From contig BBDJ01000011.1 in assembly GCA_001312325.1 (NCBI GenBank), forward strand, positions 62,001-126,000: a stretch of 64,000 bases of DNA, written 5' to 3'. Under the pieces are notes generated by a model. It had not been told where the DNA came from. It made no database searches and was given only the letters and a program-made list of their open reading frames with translations. Shown piece after piece: positions 19,775-28,240 of the stretch. This DNA is from Lysinibacillus pakistanensis. Lineage in GTDB: Bacteria > Bacillota > Bacilli > Bacillales_A > Planococcaceae. How positions within the stretch are numbered: the stretch's first letter is position 1; every line of letters starts with the position of its first letter. A program made the position numbers and the translations under genes.

Positions 19775-20582
19775 ATGAATGCCATCGAAAAGCAATTACA
19801 TTTACAACCGAATCGACGTATGTCATACTTTCTAACCCTTTTAATTTTAGGTCTGCTATTTATATGGTCCCTATCGACGTTACATGTTGACTCAATATCT
19901 AACAATGGGACAAAAATAGCAAAAAAATATAGTAGTAGGACTGCTGCAGCCAGATTGGACATTACTATTTAATGCTACTATAGGTGGGATTCCTTATTTA
20001 TTAATTGAAACAATGGCCATTGCCTTTCTTGGTACGATTGTAGGAGCATTTCTAGCAATCCCACTTGCCTTCTTATCAGCCTCCAATATTGTACCGAAAC
20101 CTATCGCATTTGTGGTGCGTTTGCTATTAATCGTAATACGTACTATTCCTGCGATTGTTTATGGTCTTATGTTTATTCGGGTTACAGGTCAAGGGCCATT
20201 TGCTGGTGTGCTTACGATGTCGTTAACATCCATAGGCATGCTGTCCAAGCTATATGTTGATGTGATAGAGGATTTGGATAAGAGTATATTAGAATCGATG
20301 GAGGCTCTAGGCTGTACGCTGATGGAGAAGATTCGTTATGGTATATGGCCACAATTGACGGCGTTATTTTTATCGATTGTCATCTATCGTTTCGATATGA
20401 ATTTGCGAGATGCAACCGTACTTGGTTTAGTAGGAGCCGGAGGAATAGGTGCACCCCTTATTTTTGCGATGAATGCATATAAATGGTCTGAGGTAGGTGC
20501 TATTTTAATAGGATTAATTTTCCTTATTTTAATTGTGGAATATGTGTCAAACCGTGTGAGAACAAAGCTTGTCAAAGGATAA
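19775..20582 (+). CDS. phnE: Phosphonate ABC transporter permease 2 (frameshifted)
   Basis: Second PhnE paralogue. After ATG 19775 comes TM1 (SYFLTLLILGLLFIWSL), a break at the A run 19920-19926, the QPDW motif of PhnE proteins, and the core with FLAIPLAFLSASNI and the EAA-like loop ILESMEALGCTLMEKIRYGIWPQ. About 269 residues. Two permeases suggest a heterodimeric membrane domain, as in several Firmicute PhnCDE systems. Confidence 0.85.
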
Positions 20583-20604
20583 ACCAAGCAAGCTCTTAAT
20601 ATTT

Positions 20605-20640
20605 AAAATCCTGAATAGTATCAACTATTCGGGTTTTTTT
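20605..20640 (+). terminator. Terminator of the phn operon
   Basis: AAATCCTGAATAG/CTATTCGGGTTT hairpin followed by seven T, 23 bases after the second phnE. Confidence 0.9.
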
Positions 20641-20753
20641 AGCATTGTTCAAAAGAAGATTTTCAAATATTAAAAGTTTTTTTACTTGAAAAATTGCCGT
20701 ATTCGATTTATTGTCTTTAGAGATACTTGTTAATTGGACTTGGAGGATATGGA

Positions 20754-21489
20754 ATGCACGGAATTTATATACGCTATAATGTCTCAGAAGAAACCCCAGC
20801 AGCAAAATGGCCCAAAAAAAATGGATGCATTTGCGTATGTTCAACGAGGAAAACCACAACAAGACAATGACAACTTGCTGTCGATGGAAGAGCTAAAGAG
20901 CCACGCCATCCGCTATATTAAAAGCTTAAAGGACAATGCAAGTGTACATTTAGTAGAGCAACGCAATGGCGAAATTGAGCACTTTGATCGACGCTATATG
21001 GAATCATTAAAGCTTAAGGAAAGCATCGATTCACAGCTAATCAATCTTGAAGAAATCCGTTTACTATTGCAATTGATGAATGTCCTTAATCTATCACATG
21101 GTTTCGGCGAAAATGCAGGGAAGCTACTACGTCAAATTACCCCATATGCAAAAGAGGTAGAGCACCCAACATTCCAAACAACTCGTGTCGAGCGCCATTT
21201 TTACTCAGAATTAATTGAGCAAATTGAAGCGATCTATGCACGAATTATGCGTCAGCACAACCCATCCACGACTGAAATGCAACAGTCTGAAAAGCTTTGG
21301 TCCGCTGTTTGTGAGCAAGCGATTGAAAAGGTGGAGGCACGAATTGAACGACTTTCCTCTATCAAGCTCAAGCATGAAAAAAAATTGCTAGAGTTTAGTC
21401 AATTAAAGCAGCAAAACATCGAGGCAAAGGAACGCCTTGATCTTGCAGTCAATGAACTTGATGTTATTTTAAATGTACTAGAATCATAA
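20754..21489 (+). CDS. Hypothetical protein, mostly helical
   Basis: I do not recognise the family. The body, from MDAFAYVQRGKPQ to the end, is charged and helix-rich with coiled-coil-like stretches near the C-terminus (IEKVEARIERLSSIKLKHEKKLLEFSQL). Two starts compete. ATG 20754 has an ideal GGAGG seven bases upstream and gives MHGIYIRYNVSEE, but needs removal of one A from the 8-A run 20814-20821. ATG 20779 is in frame without correction (MSQKKPQQQNG) but has no ribosome site. I favour 20754. About 245 residues, no membrane segment. Confidence 0.6.
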
Positions 21490-21542
21490 GGGCTTAAAGC
21501 GATTTGAATGGGGGTTAGCGATGAGCTAGCCCCACTTTCTGT

Positions 21543-21587
21543 ACACAAAAAGCATCGCTCCATGAGAGTAGATGCTTTTTTTGTGTT
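21543..21587 (+). terminator. Rho-independent terminator
   Basis: ACACAAAAAGCATC pairs with GATGCTTTTTTTGTGT, ending the preceding hypothetical gene. Confidence 0.85.
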
Positions 21588-21693
21588 TGTAAAACCAAGA
21601 CTGTATTCAAGGAAGCATTGATAGGTGGTATAAACATGCTACAATAAGTACGCAGCATCATGCTGACTCCTTTTTCGAAAGGAGGTGCACTGC

Positions 21694-21834
21694 ATGCCTA
21701 AGTTATCACGACAAGAAAAGAGTAAGGCTAAAAGAGAGAAACAGCGTAAAGATAGACTAGCCATCTTTCGATACGCAACAGATCTATTTCGTGTGTTAGA
21801 TACCATTTACCGTTTCTTTCGTATGATGCTGTAA
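21694..21834 (+). CDS. 46-residue basic amphipathic peptide
   Basis: A complete small transcription unit: TTGATA (21618-21623), 16 bases, TACAAT (21640-21645), a very strong GAAAGGAGGT site, ATG 21694, TAA 21832-21834, terminator. The peptide starts MPKLSRQEKSKAKREKQRKDR (Lys/Arg-rich) and ends with an amphipathic helix of the type FRYATDLFRVLDTIYRFFRMML. I recognise no family. Codons 4-8 contain TCACGACAAGAA, complementary to the loop region of the convergent candidate small RNA at 21890-21955. It may be a regulated small protein or a type I toxin-like peptide. Confidence 0.65.
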   Translation: MPKLSRQEKSKAKREKQRKDRLAIFRYATDLFRVLDTIYRFFRMML

Positions 21835-21838
21835 AAAA

Positions 21839-21883
21839 AGGAAGCGTCATTCAGTATTTTTACTGGGTGACGTTTTCCTTTGG
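21839..21883 (+). terminator. Terminator of the 46-residue peptide gene
   Basis: AGGAAGCGTCATTCAGTA pairs with TACTGGGTGACGTTTTCCT. The tail is only moderately T-rich. Confidence 0.65.
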
Positions 21884-21889
21884 GGAAAA

Positions 21890-21955
21890 TAAAAAACGCC
21901 CAAGAGCCACTTGGACGTTTGCACTACATGCGATTCTCACGACAAGAATCTTACT
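21890..21955 (-). ncRNA. Candidate ~65-nt small RNA convergent to the peptide gene
   Basis: On the minus strand TTGACG (21990-21985), 17 bases, TACTAT (21967-21962) form a good SigA promoter. The predicted RNA starts near 21955, forms a hairpin GATTCT-(TGTCGTG)-AGAATC at 21950-21932, and ends in a terminator AACGTCCAAG/CTTGGGCGTT with a T6 tail (21919-21890). It has no ORF. The 7-nt loop is the exact complement of CACGACA in the peptide gene, and the match extends to 12 nt. Size and layout resemble Fst/RNAII-type antitoxin RNAs. Confidence 0.6.
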
Positions 21956-21990
21956 AACATTATAGTAACCCCAACAGGCAAAACCGTCAA

Positions 21991-22520
21991 GGCTTTAATA
22001 GTATACGTAATGTTAGAAGGTGTTATTCTTAAAAAAAGCACTTATTCAATATGATGAACGGGTTTGATTAATTTTAGATTTTTCTATCATTTTTCTGAAT
22101 TTTATATCTTACGCATGAGCCATTTTTACATCATAATTCTTATATAATGTGGTTCCTTGTGGGGTTAGTAAATTGACTAGCCCTATTTTCAATAAAGACA
22201 CTACAGCCCAACCCACTTCTAATATTAATTATCATCTATAGGGTTCGAAATCAAAATAGCCATCGCCATCTTAAAAAAAATCAATCACAATAAAGAACAA
22301 TTATAGCTAATCCAACATTCCGAAGAAGAAATCTTAAGGCTTTTCAAGATAGATTTTCTCTATAAATAGACTAGTTCAAAGGGTGGACTTTTATTTCTTA
22401 GTAATCGCCAGTTTTGCAAAGACATGCTTTTATCATCAAGTTTTGAAAAACACCGCAAAAAAAGATCAAAATTTATTAATAATGATTCATTATGATGATG
22501 AATAGAGGAGGTGAAATGCT
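21991..22520. other. AT-rich gap without a supported gene
   Basis: No ORF with a ribosome site on either strand. A hairpin GGGGTTAGT/ACTAGCCCT with T-rich tail lies at about 22158-22186 behind a TATAAT (22141-22146), which might mark another short transcript, but the promoter is weak. The final 120 bases lead into the AraC gene. Confidence 0.4.
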
Positions 22521-23396
22521 TTGAAATATGAATGGGTAATTCAAAAAACAATACATTGGATTGAATCTCATTTACATGAGCAAATTTCTGTCAATGATAT
22601 TGATCATATTACAGGCTTTTCAAAATATCATTTTCATAGAATCTTTCAAAATTCAGTAGGAATGTCTGTCTCAGAATATATTCGAATGCGACGACTTGCA
22701 AACGCGGCAAGTACGCTTCTTTATACGAACGAGAGAATAATTGATATAGCTGTCTATTACCAATTTGAATCACAAGAATCTTTTACACGAGCATTCAAAA
22801 AACAATATAAATTACCACCAGGTCGATATAGAAGTGTTATGAAAAATATAAGTGAAAACAAGGAGGAGAAAATAATGGGGGAAAAAGTGAAGGGCTGGAT
22901 TTTAAGTGGAAGTCATCCTTTTAATTATGAAATAGGAACAGATCGAAGAAATATACATCAAGGGAAAGCATCAGGTTATTTAAAGTCAAAAACTGTACAA
23001 GAACCAGGAGAATTTGCAACCATGATGCAGGAATTTAAGGCTGATAAATTCAGGGGGGAAAGGATTATGCTCTCAGGATTTATTCAAACCAAAAATGTCC
23101 AACAATTTACAGGTCTATGGATGCGAATAGATAGTGCCTCAGACGAGATTCTTCAATTTGATAATATGAATAATAGACCAATCATTGGTACTAATAATTG
23201 GAATCGCTATTCTATAGTTCTAGATGTACCAGAAAGCAGCGCAATCATCTCGTTCGGAATTTTATTAACAGGGAAAGGAGAAGTTTGGTTAGATGGACTT
23301 AGTTTTGAGGTAGTTGATAAAAATACGCCGACAACAAATTTTAGTGTTGAAACCATTCTTTTGGATGAACCCACAAATCTATCCTTTGAAGAATAA
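22521..23396 (+). CDS. AraC family transcriptional regulator with C-terminal jelly-roll-like domain
   Basis: Intact, 291 residues. TTG 22521 follows GAGGAGGTG. The N-terminal 105 residues are a double helix-turn-helix AraC domain (ISVNDIDHITGFSKYHFHR; IIDIAVYYQFESQESFTRAFKKQY). The C-terminal 170 residues look like a beta-rich carbohydrate-binding-like fold (GWILSGSHPFNYEIG ... MLSGFIQTKNVQQFTGLWMRID). N-terminal AraC with a C-terminal effector domain recalls the SoxS/Rob type. The ligand and target genes are unknown. Divergent or downstream partner genes are not obvious. Confidence 0.8.
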   Translation: MKYEWVIQKTIHWIESHLHEQISVNDIDHITGFSKYHFHRIFQNSVGMSVSEYIRMRRLANAASTLLYTNERIIDIAVYYQFESQESFTRAFKKQYKLPPGRYRSVMKNISENKEEKIMGEKVKGWILSGSHPFNYEIGTDRRNIHQGKASGYLKSKTVQEPGEFATMMQEFKADKFRGERIMLSGFIQTKNVQQFTGLWMRIDSASDEILQFDNMNNRPIIGTNNWNRYSIVLDVPESSAIISFGILLTGKGEVWLDGLSFEVVDKNTPTTNFSVETILLDEPTNLSFEE

Positions 23397-23422
23397 TGAA
23401 GTGGTTGTTTATTTGATTTAGA

Positions 23423-23461
23423 AAAAGCATGTCCACCGAAAAAGTACATCGGTGACATGCT
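23423..23461 (-). terminator. Terminator between convergent genes
   Basis: AAGCATGTCCACCG pairs with CGGTGACATGCTT (one bulge). The T tail is on the minus strand (complement of GAAAAAG at 23421-23426); the hairpin may also end the AraC transcript. Confidence 0.65.
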
Positions 23462-23465
23462 TAGT

Positions 23466-23554
23466 GATGGATAGAAACGCCAAAGTGACGGATAGAAAGA
23501 TTGAAACGATGGATAGAACAGTTCAATTGATGGATAGAATCATCAAAGGGATGG
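23466..23554. repeat. 21-bp tandem repeat, four units plus a partial
   Basis: Units at 23466, 23487, 23508 and 23529 each open with GAYGGATAGAA followed by a variable 10-base part; a fifth partial begins at 23550. The period is exactly 21 bases, as in the unrelated array at 3944-4194, and it also lies between convergent genes. Confidence 0.85.
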
Positions 23555-23576
23555 TTAGCGCCTTCGAATTCTAATA

Positions 23577-23944
23577 TTATTGCTTTTGTTCTAACTTAGA
23601 TTGGCGATATATTCGAAGCAAATCCAGCCCTAGTAATAGTACGATGATGTAAAATATAGGGCTGTCGAAGGATAGCCAAATTGAGATTTGCCACCAAGCA
23701 ATGTTAAAACAATCCATAGTCCTACAGTATACAGTGTTACGCTAACATATGCTTTTTTAGATAGCTTTTTGTATTGCCCCTTATCCATTGTGATTTGTAC
23801 AATGACCAAAATTATTAAAATAAGCAGAATTATTTTTTTTGCTTAGTACTGCAGCTAATGTAGTATCAGGGAAAAAAATCATTGACGAAAAGTAGGGTAA
23901 AAAAATACAAGAATACAAAAGTTAAAAATAGTAGAAAGCCTCAT
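23577..23944 (-). pseudogene. Small membrane protein, broken in several places
   Basis: From ATG 23944 (GGAGAT site) to TAA 23577-23579 about 120 residues can be pieced together: MRLSTIFNFCILVFFYPTF, then a hydrophobic stretch LILIILVIVQITMDKGQYKKLSKKAYVSVTL in another frame, then VGLWIVLTLLGGKSQFGYPS and a C-terminal GLDLLRIYRQSKLEQKQ. At least three frame breaks are needed, so it is either decayed or sequenced with errors. I do not recognise the family; about three hydrophobic segments are visible. Confidence 0.5.
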
Positions 23945-24007
23945 GCAAAATCTCCTTAGTTGCCAGTATTCCTTTCATTGTATCATGGTTTTACTGGCGG
24001 AGAGAAA

Positions 24008-24673
24008 TTATAATTTGGACTCATGATAGCGTTTGAGCATTGTTGCAAATTGCTCACGTGTTACGAAATTTTGAGGGTTCGAGCCGTCCGTAATACCTTG
24101 ACATTGCAGCCAATCCCACGCAGCTTTATGCGTTTCAGTGGCTTTACGCGTTGGAATAATAGCTTGTTTTGTTTGCAAAGCGTTTTCCAGTTCTTTTATT
24201 TTGTTTAGTAATTCATTGTATTGTGACATTGTTAGCTCTCCTTTAGCTTTATTCGTTAATGTTATGTATTTCATAGGATCAACGGCATTTGGTTGTCCCG
24301 TTTGCCATAGACCATTATGTATTTCGAAGTGTAAATGAACACCAAATGCACGTCCTGTATTACCCATAATTCCGATTTGCTGTCCCTGCTTCACCTTTTG
24401 TCCTACCTGAACGCAGGAAGAATCCAAATGAGCATAATTTGTTTCATATGTTTTGCCATGGATTGTATGCCTAATCATCACAACGTTTCCATAGCTGCTG
24501 AATGCCTGTGCTCGCGTAACAATACCAGCCGCACTGGCGAAAATTGGAACCTTTCCTGTTGATGCTAAATCGATGCCTTGATGCCATTCTTTCCCAAAGC
24601 CGATATTTCGCCAACCAAATTTACTAGTTAATCGAGCATTCTTCACAGGACTCATAAAATCAACCATTATCAT
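24008..24673 (-). CDS. Phage endolysin, M23 peptidase with SLH-like C-terminus
   Basis: Intact, 221 residues. Residues about 8-140 form a LytM/M23 metallopeptidase with zinc ligands in HQGIDLAS and GVHLHFEI. A short coiled linker (YNELLNKIKELENAL) leads to a C-terminal repeat AAWDWLQCQGITDGSNPQNFVTREQFATML that resembles a single SLH-type wall-anchoring motif. It lies behind holin and XhlA-like genes, so it is the lysis enzyme, expected to cut peptide bridges. Use of M23 rather than an amidase is uncommon among Bacillus phage lysins. Confidence 0.85.
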   Translation of the reverse strand: MIMVDFMSPVKNARLTSKFGWRNIGFGKEWHQGIDLASTGKVPIFASAAGIVTRAQAFSSYGNVVMIRHTIHGKTYETNYAHLDSSCVQVGQKVKQGQQIGIMGNTGRAFGVHLHFEIHNGLWQTGQPNAVDPMKYITLTNKAKGELTMSQYNELLNKIKELENALQTKQAIIPTRKATETHKAAWDWLQCQGITDGSNPQNFVTREQFATMLKRYHESKL

Positions 24674-24719
24674 TCATCTCGTTTCGGTTTATTATAGGTT
24701 AATGCTCTTGAGGAATCAC

Positions 24720-24947
24720 TTAGCTAGCCGTTGTAGGATCAAGTATGGCATTATATGTACTAACGGCAATCAAAGCTAACACATATGGATTAGAGACTGC
24801 ATCAATAATTAAAGTCCACACACTCTGCCAAGTAGTTAAATCCGCTCCGGTAATGCCATAATAGGCAAAGAGAGGAGTGATTACAGATAATCCTACCGTC
24901 ATCCAAAATTGAGGATTGCGAATGCGAACCTTCCAATTAATTTTCAT
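24720..24947 (-). CDS. Phage holin (phi LC3 type)
   Basis: Intact, 75 residues. It begins MKINWKVRIRNPQFW, has two hydrophobic helices (VGLSVITPLFAYYG; PYVLALIAVSTYNAI) and the GLTTWQ-like turn between them, the pattern of the phi LC3 holin family. Sits immediately before the endolysin. Confidence 0.85.
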   Translation of the reverse strand: MKINWKVRIRNPQFWMTVGLSVITPLFAYYGITGADLTTWQSVWTLIIDAVSNPYVLALIAVSTYNAILDPTTAS

Positions 24948-24964
24948 CGGGCATCATTCCTTTC

Positions 24965-25378
24965 TTATAAGCCAAATAATTTTAAAATAAAAGCACCAAT
25001 TATAATTGTAGGAAGAAGTATCCACCAATGCAGATATTGTTTAATGATGTCACCAATAGAGATATAATCCTTCTCAGATTCCTCCTTTAGATCTTCCTCA
25101 ATACTATCCACACGTTTTCCAATTCCTTTAACATCCTCCTGTAATTCAACCTGGGTCATATTTAATTTTGTAAGATTGATATTAATATTATTAAAGGTTT
25201 TATCCATTCGATGTAATTGGATTTGCTGATGCTTATTCATCTCCTGCTGCTGTTCGGATACTAATGTTAAACGATATAATAATTCATGATTACCTTCTAA
25301 TTTTGAAATTCGGTTCTCTTGATTCTTAATTTCAACCTCAGCACTGGCTAATCGTTCACCTAGTTTTTCATTAATCAA
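24965..25378 (-). CDS. XhlA-like hemolysin/lysis accessory protein
   Basis: Intact, 137 residues. A long amphipathic coiled coil (residues about 5-105, with KRVDSIEEDLKEESEKD) ends in one C-terminal transmembrane helix (WWILLPTIIIGAFILKLFG), the XhlA architecture. TTG 25378 is the apparent start, with GGTGA upstream. XhlA acts with the holin to permeabilise the membrane (PBSX precedent). Confidence 0.75.
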   Translation of the reverse strand: MINEKLGERLASAEVEIKNQENRISKLEGNHELLYRLTLVSEQQQEMNKHQQIQLHRMDKTFNNININLTKLNMTQVELQEDVKGIGKRVDSIEEDLKEESEKDYISIGDIIKQYLHWWILLPTIIIGAFILKLFGL

Positions 25379-25380
25379 TT

Positions 25381-25586
25381 TTAATCACCGACTTTATCAA
25401 AATAGTAAAAGAGTAGGGGAGGGATAGCTCGCACCTACTCTAGCAAAGTATTGAATATTAATACGAAAATTACTAATTTATACACTGATTATTATTGTTT
25501 TACGTATAAATATACTTATATTTTTAAATAATATGTGCCTTTTATCGAATGTACTCGCTTGTACCACTGAAATTGTCTACATCTGA
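25381..25586 (-). promoter_or_regulatory. 206-base leader of the lysis cassette
   Basis: Non-coding stretch between the upstream hypothetical gene and the XhlA-like gene. On the minus strand it contains a hairpin AGAGTAGG/CCCTACTCT with a T-rich tail at about 25404-25440, so it may hold a separate promoter or an attenuator that sets lysis timing. No strong promoter is evident. Confidence 0.4.
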
Positions 25587-26009
25587 TTATAATTCATCAA
25601 TTAATTTATCAATACGCTCACGTAGAGTTATTTCATATAAATTAGCCACATCTTTTACATTTTCATGGTATTGATTCTTAGAGAATGATTTTGTGAATGG
25701 TAATTCTTTAGGGAAGTACTTAAAAGAATCACCAATATTCAATAATACTTCTTCATGTTCAGTAGGGGTTAGAACTTCATTAAAAGTAGGATTACCAGAG
25801 TCATCTAATACAGGGTCTCCATTTTCATCAACGATAGGAACTTTAGTTATTACATTTTCGATAACCTTTTTAGTGAATTTTCCACCGACATTTAAAATCT
25901 TTTGACCTCGATCTGATACAGCTTCTAGAAACTCTTGTGATTGCTCAACAACTTCAAAAGTAATAGAATAAACATTCTCTTTGACATCCTTAATTACACG
26001 GTATTTCAT
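25587..26009 (-). CDS. Hypothetical phage protein
   Basis: Intact, 140 residues, acidic, no membrane segment, ATG 26009 with AGAGGAATTT upstream. Contains a Pro/Asp-rich middle (VPIVDENGDPVLDDSGNPT) of the kind found in phage baseplate-adjacent small proteins. Family not recognised. Confidence 0.65.
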   Translation of the reverse strand: MKYRVIKDVKENVYSITFEVVEQSQEFLEAVSDRGQKILNVGGKFTKKVIENVITKVPIVDENGDPVLDDSGNPTFNEVLTPTEHEEVLLNIGDSFKYFPKELPFTKSFSKNQYHENVKDVANLYEITLRERIDKLIDEL

Positions 26010-26050
26010 AAATAAATTCCTCTTTTCTAAATTTTATATTATGTATTTTA

Positions 26051-26341
26051 TTATTTACAATTAGAATTATTTGAAATATCTTCAACCGTTATTTCTTTTA
26101 CCATTGGTTGTAAAAGGCGAATGTATTCTAACATTTCTTTCTGAGAATACAGCTTTGTAATAACATTACTCAAACGTTCATCATGAATAGCAACTTCAAC
26201 AAATCTTTCAATTTCTGTTTGTCCATTGATTTCTAATTTCTTTACAATAGGGGTAATCACTTGATAGATGTCTTTTTCAATAGGTACTTTTGCAGATTGA
26301 ATTACTTCGTTATAATTTATATACTCTACTTGAACTGACAT
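26051..26341 (-). CDS. Hypothetical phage protein
   Basis: Intact, 96 residues; begins MSVQVEYINYNEVIQSAK and ends in NNSNCK. Start ATG 26341 behind GAGGTGAAAG. Soluble, acidic, unrecognised. Between it and the fibre gene there is a possible 19-codon ORF (minus strand, about 26432-26373) that I do not count as supported. Confidence 0.65.
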   Translation of the reverse strand: MSVQVEYINYNEVIQSAKVPIEKDIYQVITPIVKKLEINGQTEIERFVEVAIHDERLSNVITKLYSQKEMLEYIRLLQPMVKEITVEDISNNSNCK

Positions 26342-26451
26342 TCTTTCACCTCATTCATTAAAATCTTTTATCATGCCTTCATCGTTTCTTGATTTAATAC
26401 TGATTGATTTCCTAACTCAACAAAAATCATAAAATTTTTCCTTTCTTTTTA

Positions 26452-27747
26452 TTATCCAGTAATAGTTGTTCTCAGAGATGTCCCGACAGGAAGACTTACT
26501 CCAAATCCTGTTTTATTTCTAATTGTAAATGTAACTGTATAATTACCATTGCCAATATTATTGATGGTACACTTTTCTATATATGCTACTCCATTGATAG
26601 CATTTGATTGACTAATATCTCCTCCCATACCTCTGAATATAGTGGTTCCAATCATAGTATTTGACGCATTCAAAGGTTGAAAATTCATAGCTGGAGTGGT
26701 TATATTTCCTGCTGAGCCATCTGGTACTACACTAGATAACTGTAAATCAAATTCAACTTTTGGAACTCCTGTAGGTATAGCTCTAATATTATTAGCCATA
26801 GTATCAAAAGTAGCATCCGAAGCAGTTTGAACTCCTTTACCAGTAATGGCAGATGCTACTTGTGCTTTACCATTACTTACAGAGGACTTTAAATCAGCTA
26901 AATTAAATAAATCTCCATCTAGTCCTTTAACAAATGTATAGCCGTTTTTATCTACCCTAGAGGCTATAGAACCATTACGATATAAGTCTAAGCCGAAATC
27001 ATTTTCATTGGATGCATTTAGACGAAATATAGCTTCGTGTTGCTTGTTCGGAGTGCGTAAATAGAGATTAGGTATACCTTTTTCAATAACTAAGTCACCT
27101 GTCATTGTACCGCCTGTTCTAGCCATAAAACTAGATGTTTGAGGTGTCCACGGGTGAGGTTGTGAGATCATAGGGTCGCGTGCTATTGTTATTTCATTAA
27201 CAACATCAAAAGTAGCGTATGCACTGAAAATTTCTACTTTAATATTAATAGGGTTTCTAGTATTAGGTGCTTTTGTTATAGGAATGTATAGTCTTGATGC
27301 TTCTGAAACTAGTGGTTTAACATAAAAACATTTAGCGAAGTCTGGTGATATATTGTTGATAGTCATAGTATTTAAAAATACGTCTTCACCAACTTTTGCT
27401 ACATTGTAAACTATTTCAGTACCACCCATAGCATTTCCTATGTGGTAGTCACTTGCTAAAGTTAGTTTTATCAAACCTGAGAAAGCTCTACCCACTAGAA
27501 TGTCTATATATAGTGAATCTAATTTTGAATTATCATCGTCCCATTCATGAAACCGAAATACTTTAGATGCTGACGAGTATCCTAAGTTAATAATGTCTGT
27601 GTCATTGTAAACACCTTTTTGCCATGAGTTATCTACTTTAGAAGAGAGAGCCGAAACCTGACTCTCAACTCCTTCTGCTTTATCTACTTTTACTTTTAAT
27701 TCATCATTAAGATTATTATAATTAATTTGATTCCCTTGGTATGCCAT
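26452..27747 (-). CDS. Tail fibre protein 2
   Basis: Intact, about 431 residues from ATG 27747 (MAYQGNQINYNN). The N-terminus is a short coiled segment ending SWQKGVYNDTDIINL, the middle is beta-rich, then comes the collar-type ARTGGTMTGDLVIEKG motif common in phage fibres, and a C-terminal module with NGKAQVASAITGKGVQ and MANNIRAIPTG. Three of these modules (SWQK.VYN, KAPN..NPI, and the KGV/MANNIR module) recur in the large BppU fibre upstream. Probably part of the receptor-binding apparatus. Confidence 0.75.
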   Translation of the reverse strand: MAYQGNQINYNNLNDELKVKVDKAEGVESQVSALSSKVDNSWQKGVYNDTDIINLGYSSASKVFRFHEWDDDNSKLDSLYIDILVGRAFSGLIKLTLASDYHIGNAMGGTEIVYNVAKVGEDVFLNTMTINNISPDFAKCFYVKPLVSEASRLYIPITKAPNTRNPINIKVEIFSAYATFDVVNEITIARDPMISQPHPWTPQTSSFMARTGGTMTGDLVIEKGIPNLYLRTPNKQHEAIFRLNASNENDFGLDLYRNGSIASRVDKNGYTFVKGLDGDLFNLADLKSSVSNGKAQVASAITGKGVQTASDATFDTMANNIRAIPTGVPKVEFDLQLSSVVPDGSAGNITTPAMNFQPLNASNTMIGTTIFRGMGGDISQSNAINGVAYIEKCTINNIGNGNYTVTFTIRNKTGFGVSLPVGTSLRTTITG

Positions 27748-27931
27748 CAGCATCTAACTCCCATCCATATACTTCTACTAAATGATTAATAATATGTGGA
27801 AGATAATCTTCATTTGTTACGTCACTTAGCAAATACGTTTCCATTGTACGAGGATTATAGCCACCAGTAGCAATACGTCTAGCAATGATTTCAACTATTT
27901 CCATATCTACGACTACCTTTTTCTTTGTCAT
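27722..27931 (-). CDS. Small phage protein between fibre genes
   Basis: Intact, 69 residues (MTKKKVVVDMEIVEIIARRIATGG ...). Its end overlaps the start of fibre 2 by about 26 bases, and it begins one base after the stop of the next gene upstream, so it is in the same coupled set. Function unknown. Confidence 0.65.
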   Translation of the reverse strand: MTKKKVVVDMEIVEIIARRIATGGYNPRTMETYLLSDVTNEDYLPHIINHLVEVYGWELDADGIPRESN

Positions 27932-27932
27932 A

Positions 27933-28220
27933 TTATAGAATACCCCCTGTTTCTTCTTTCAATAAGCGAATATCTTCTTCTAATTGTTTAATACGTTTTT
28001 GTTCTTCTGTTTCTTCTACAGGAAAATCTTTAAAGATTACTTCTCCATCTTCTACCTTTACAGCAAATTGTTTAGAGTAATCAATTGAGCCATGAGGTAC
28101 ATCAATGAAAGCAAGTTCTACTTCTTGCTCATGTGGTACTACATCACCTTTAGCTTCTCCTGTTTGATAAATAATTGTTCCTGTTGCTTTGTTATAAATA
28201 ATGCGATTATCTAATTGCAT
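27933..28220 (-). CDS. Small phage protein with C-terminal coiled coil
   Basis: Intact, 95 residues. A beta-rich N-terminus (NRIIYNKATGTIIYQTGEAKGDVV) and a C-terminal coiled coil (QKRIKQLEEDIRLLKEE). This type follows baseplate/fibre genes in many Bacillales phages. Function not established. Confidence 0.65.
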   Translation of the reverse strand: MQLDNRIIYNKATGTIIYQTGEAKGDVVPHEQEVELAFIDVPHGSIDYSKQFAVKVEDGEVIFKDFPVEETEEQKRIKQLEEDIRLLKEETGGIL

Positions 28221-28240
28221 AAAATTCTTCCTTTCTTTTT

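Noticed and set aside
26373..26432. 19-codon ORF between a hypothetical gene and fibre 2
   Set aside because: The ribosome site is weak and no family feature is visible; too short to support.
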